Notes under the pieces: generated by a model
Told to the model about the DNA's origin: nothing
Database searches by the model: none
Seen by the model: only the letters and a program-made list of their open reading frames with translations
Shown: positions 12,697 to 12,891 of the stretch, piece after piece
How positions within the stretch are numbered: the stretch's first letter is position 1
Layout of the letters: each line of letters opens with the position of its first letter
Program-made: the position numbers and the translations under genes
NCBI GenBank assembly: GCA_022736535.1
Contig: DZCT01000099.1
Location: forward strand, 1-12,891
Reading direction: 5' to 3'
Source: Desulfatirhabdium butyrativorans
Lineage (GTDB): Bacteria; Desulfobacterota; Desulfobacteria; Desulfobacterales; JAIFKL01
DNA: 12,891 nucleotides

Positions 12697-12726
12697 TTGA
12701 CACAGTACCTGATTTTTTAATATGGT
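12697..12726 (+). promoter_or_regulatory. Candidate sigma-70 promoter of the second synthetase gene
   Basis: TTGACA (12697-12702), an 18-base spacer, then TATGGT (12721-12726). The -35 box is a perfect consensus and the -10 box matches at four of six positions. It lies 75 bases before the start codon. Confidence 0.5.
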
Positions 12727-12764
12727 ATAGGGAAATTGATTCCGATTTTTTTTATTTGTCAAAT

Positions 12765-12786
12765 TCAATCTTAAATCAATCTTAAA
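12765..12786 (+). repeat. Tandem 11-mer TCAATCTTAAA x2 beside the ribosome binding site
   Basis: Two exact adjacent copies of TCAATCTTAAA end directly before the AAGGAG of the second synthetase. They lie in the untranslated leader if the promoter call is right. A protein or RNA binding role is possible; chance in AT-rich sequence is the alternative. Confidence 0.45.
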
Positions 12787-12800
12787 AAGGAGAGCAGAGC

Positions 12801-12891
12801 ATGGCGAATGCGTATGATATTGCTTTTAAGCAATCATTGGAAGATCCGAACGGATTCTGGGGAAAGGCTGCGGAAGACTGCCACTGGTACA
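12801..12891 (+). CDS. Second acyl-CoA synthetase (acetate/propionate-CoA ligase family), N-terminus only
   Basis: Only 30 codons are in the window. They begin with ATG, eight bases after AAGGAG. The segment AYDIAFKQSLEDPNGFW matches the N-terminal ACAS domain and aligns with AYEQLYRRSLEDPEIFW of the synthetase at 1956-3911, followed by a similar W-containing segment (CHWY). It is therefore a likely second AMP-forming short-chain acyl-CoA synthetase. The start resembles the propionyl-CoA synthetase branch (PrpE/ACSS3), but 30 residues cannot fix the substrate. It has its own promoter-like sequence and is on the strand opposite the first synthetase. Confidence 0.75.
   Translation, partial: MANAYDIAFKQSLEDPNGFWGKAAEDCHWY

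Larger units (their letters stand above)
12467..12800. other. Gene-free gap, regulatory region of the second synthetase
   Basis: 334 bases without a credible gene. The left third is the G/C-rich palindromic element. From about 12590 on it is AT-rich and contains a dyad (12659-12689), a promoter-like pair (12697-12726), a tandem 11-mer (12765-12786) and the ribosome binding site AAGGAG (12787-12792). Minus-strand frames across it are shadows. Confidence 0.6.

Overview
The window looks like a chromosomal piece of an anaerobic, metabolically versatile bacterium, most plausibly a sulfate-reducer-type deltaproteobacterium (Desulfobacterota). This is an inference from gene content (acyl-CoA synthetases, a TRAP solute receptor, PAS-rich kinases) and from intergenic gaps packed with palindromic repeats; no marker gene is present to prove it.

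Layout. From 1 to 9706 every gene is on the minus strand. In transcription order they are: a TRAP receptor DctP (9706-8681), a LysA-type PLP decarboxylase (8550-7273), a PAS-PAS hybrid histidine kinase with receiver (7159-5237), a Nudix hydrolase (5090-4557), a HIT protein (4334-4002), an acetyl-CoA-synthetase-like enzyme (3911-1956), a GNAT acetyltransferase (1832-1350) and a class-II-like histone-deacetylase-family enzyme that runs off the left edge (1009-1). After a 747-base repeat-filled divergent gap come two plus-strand genes: a membrane PAS histidine kinase (10454-12466) and the first 30 codons of a second acyl-CoA synthetase (12801 onward).

How the genes may work together. The series acyl-CoA synthetase, GNAT, Zn-deacetylase resembles in content the Bacillus acsA/acuA/acuC locus, where an acetyltransferase silences the synthetase by acetylating its C-terminal lysine and a deacetylase reverses this. 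The synthetase keeps that lysine (K612). Its acyl-pocket and ATP-loop residues differ strongly from classical Acs, so the substrate is probably not simply acetate. The HIT and Nudix genes just upstream could clean up adenylates and ADP-ribose-type nucleotides, but that link is weak. The hybrid kinase 5237-7159 has Asp where the phospho-acceptor His should be; the plus-strand kinase has an intact H-box.

Repeats. Most intergenic gaps hold at least one palindromic or dispersed-type repeat, of several different families. One family (GAGACGCA hairpin) occurs on both sides of the plus-strand kinase, and the downstream copy overlaps that gene's stop codon.
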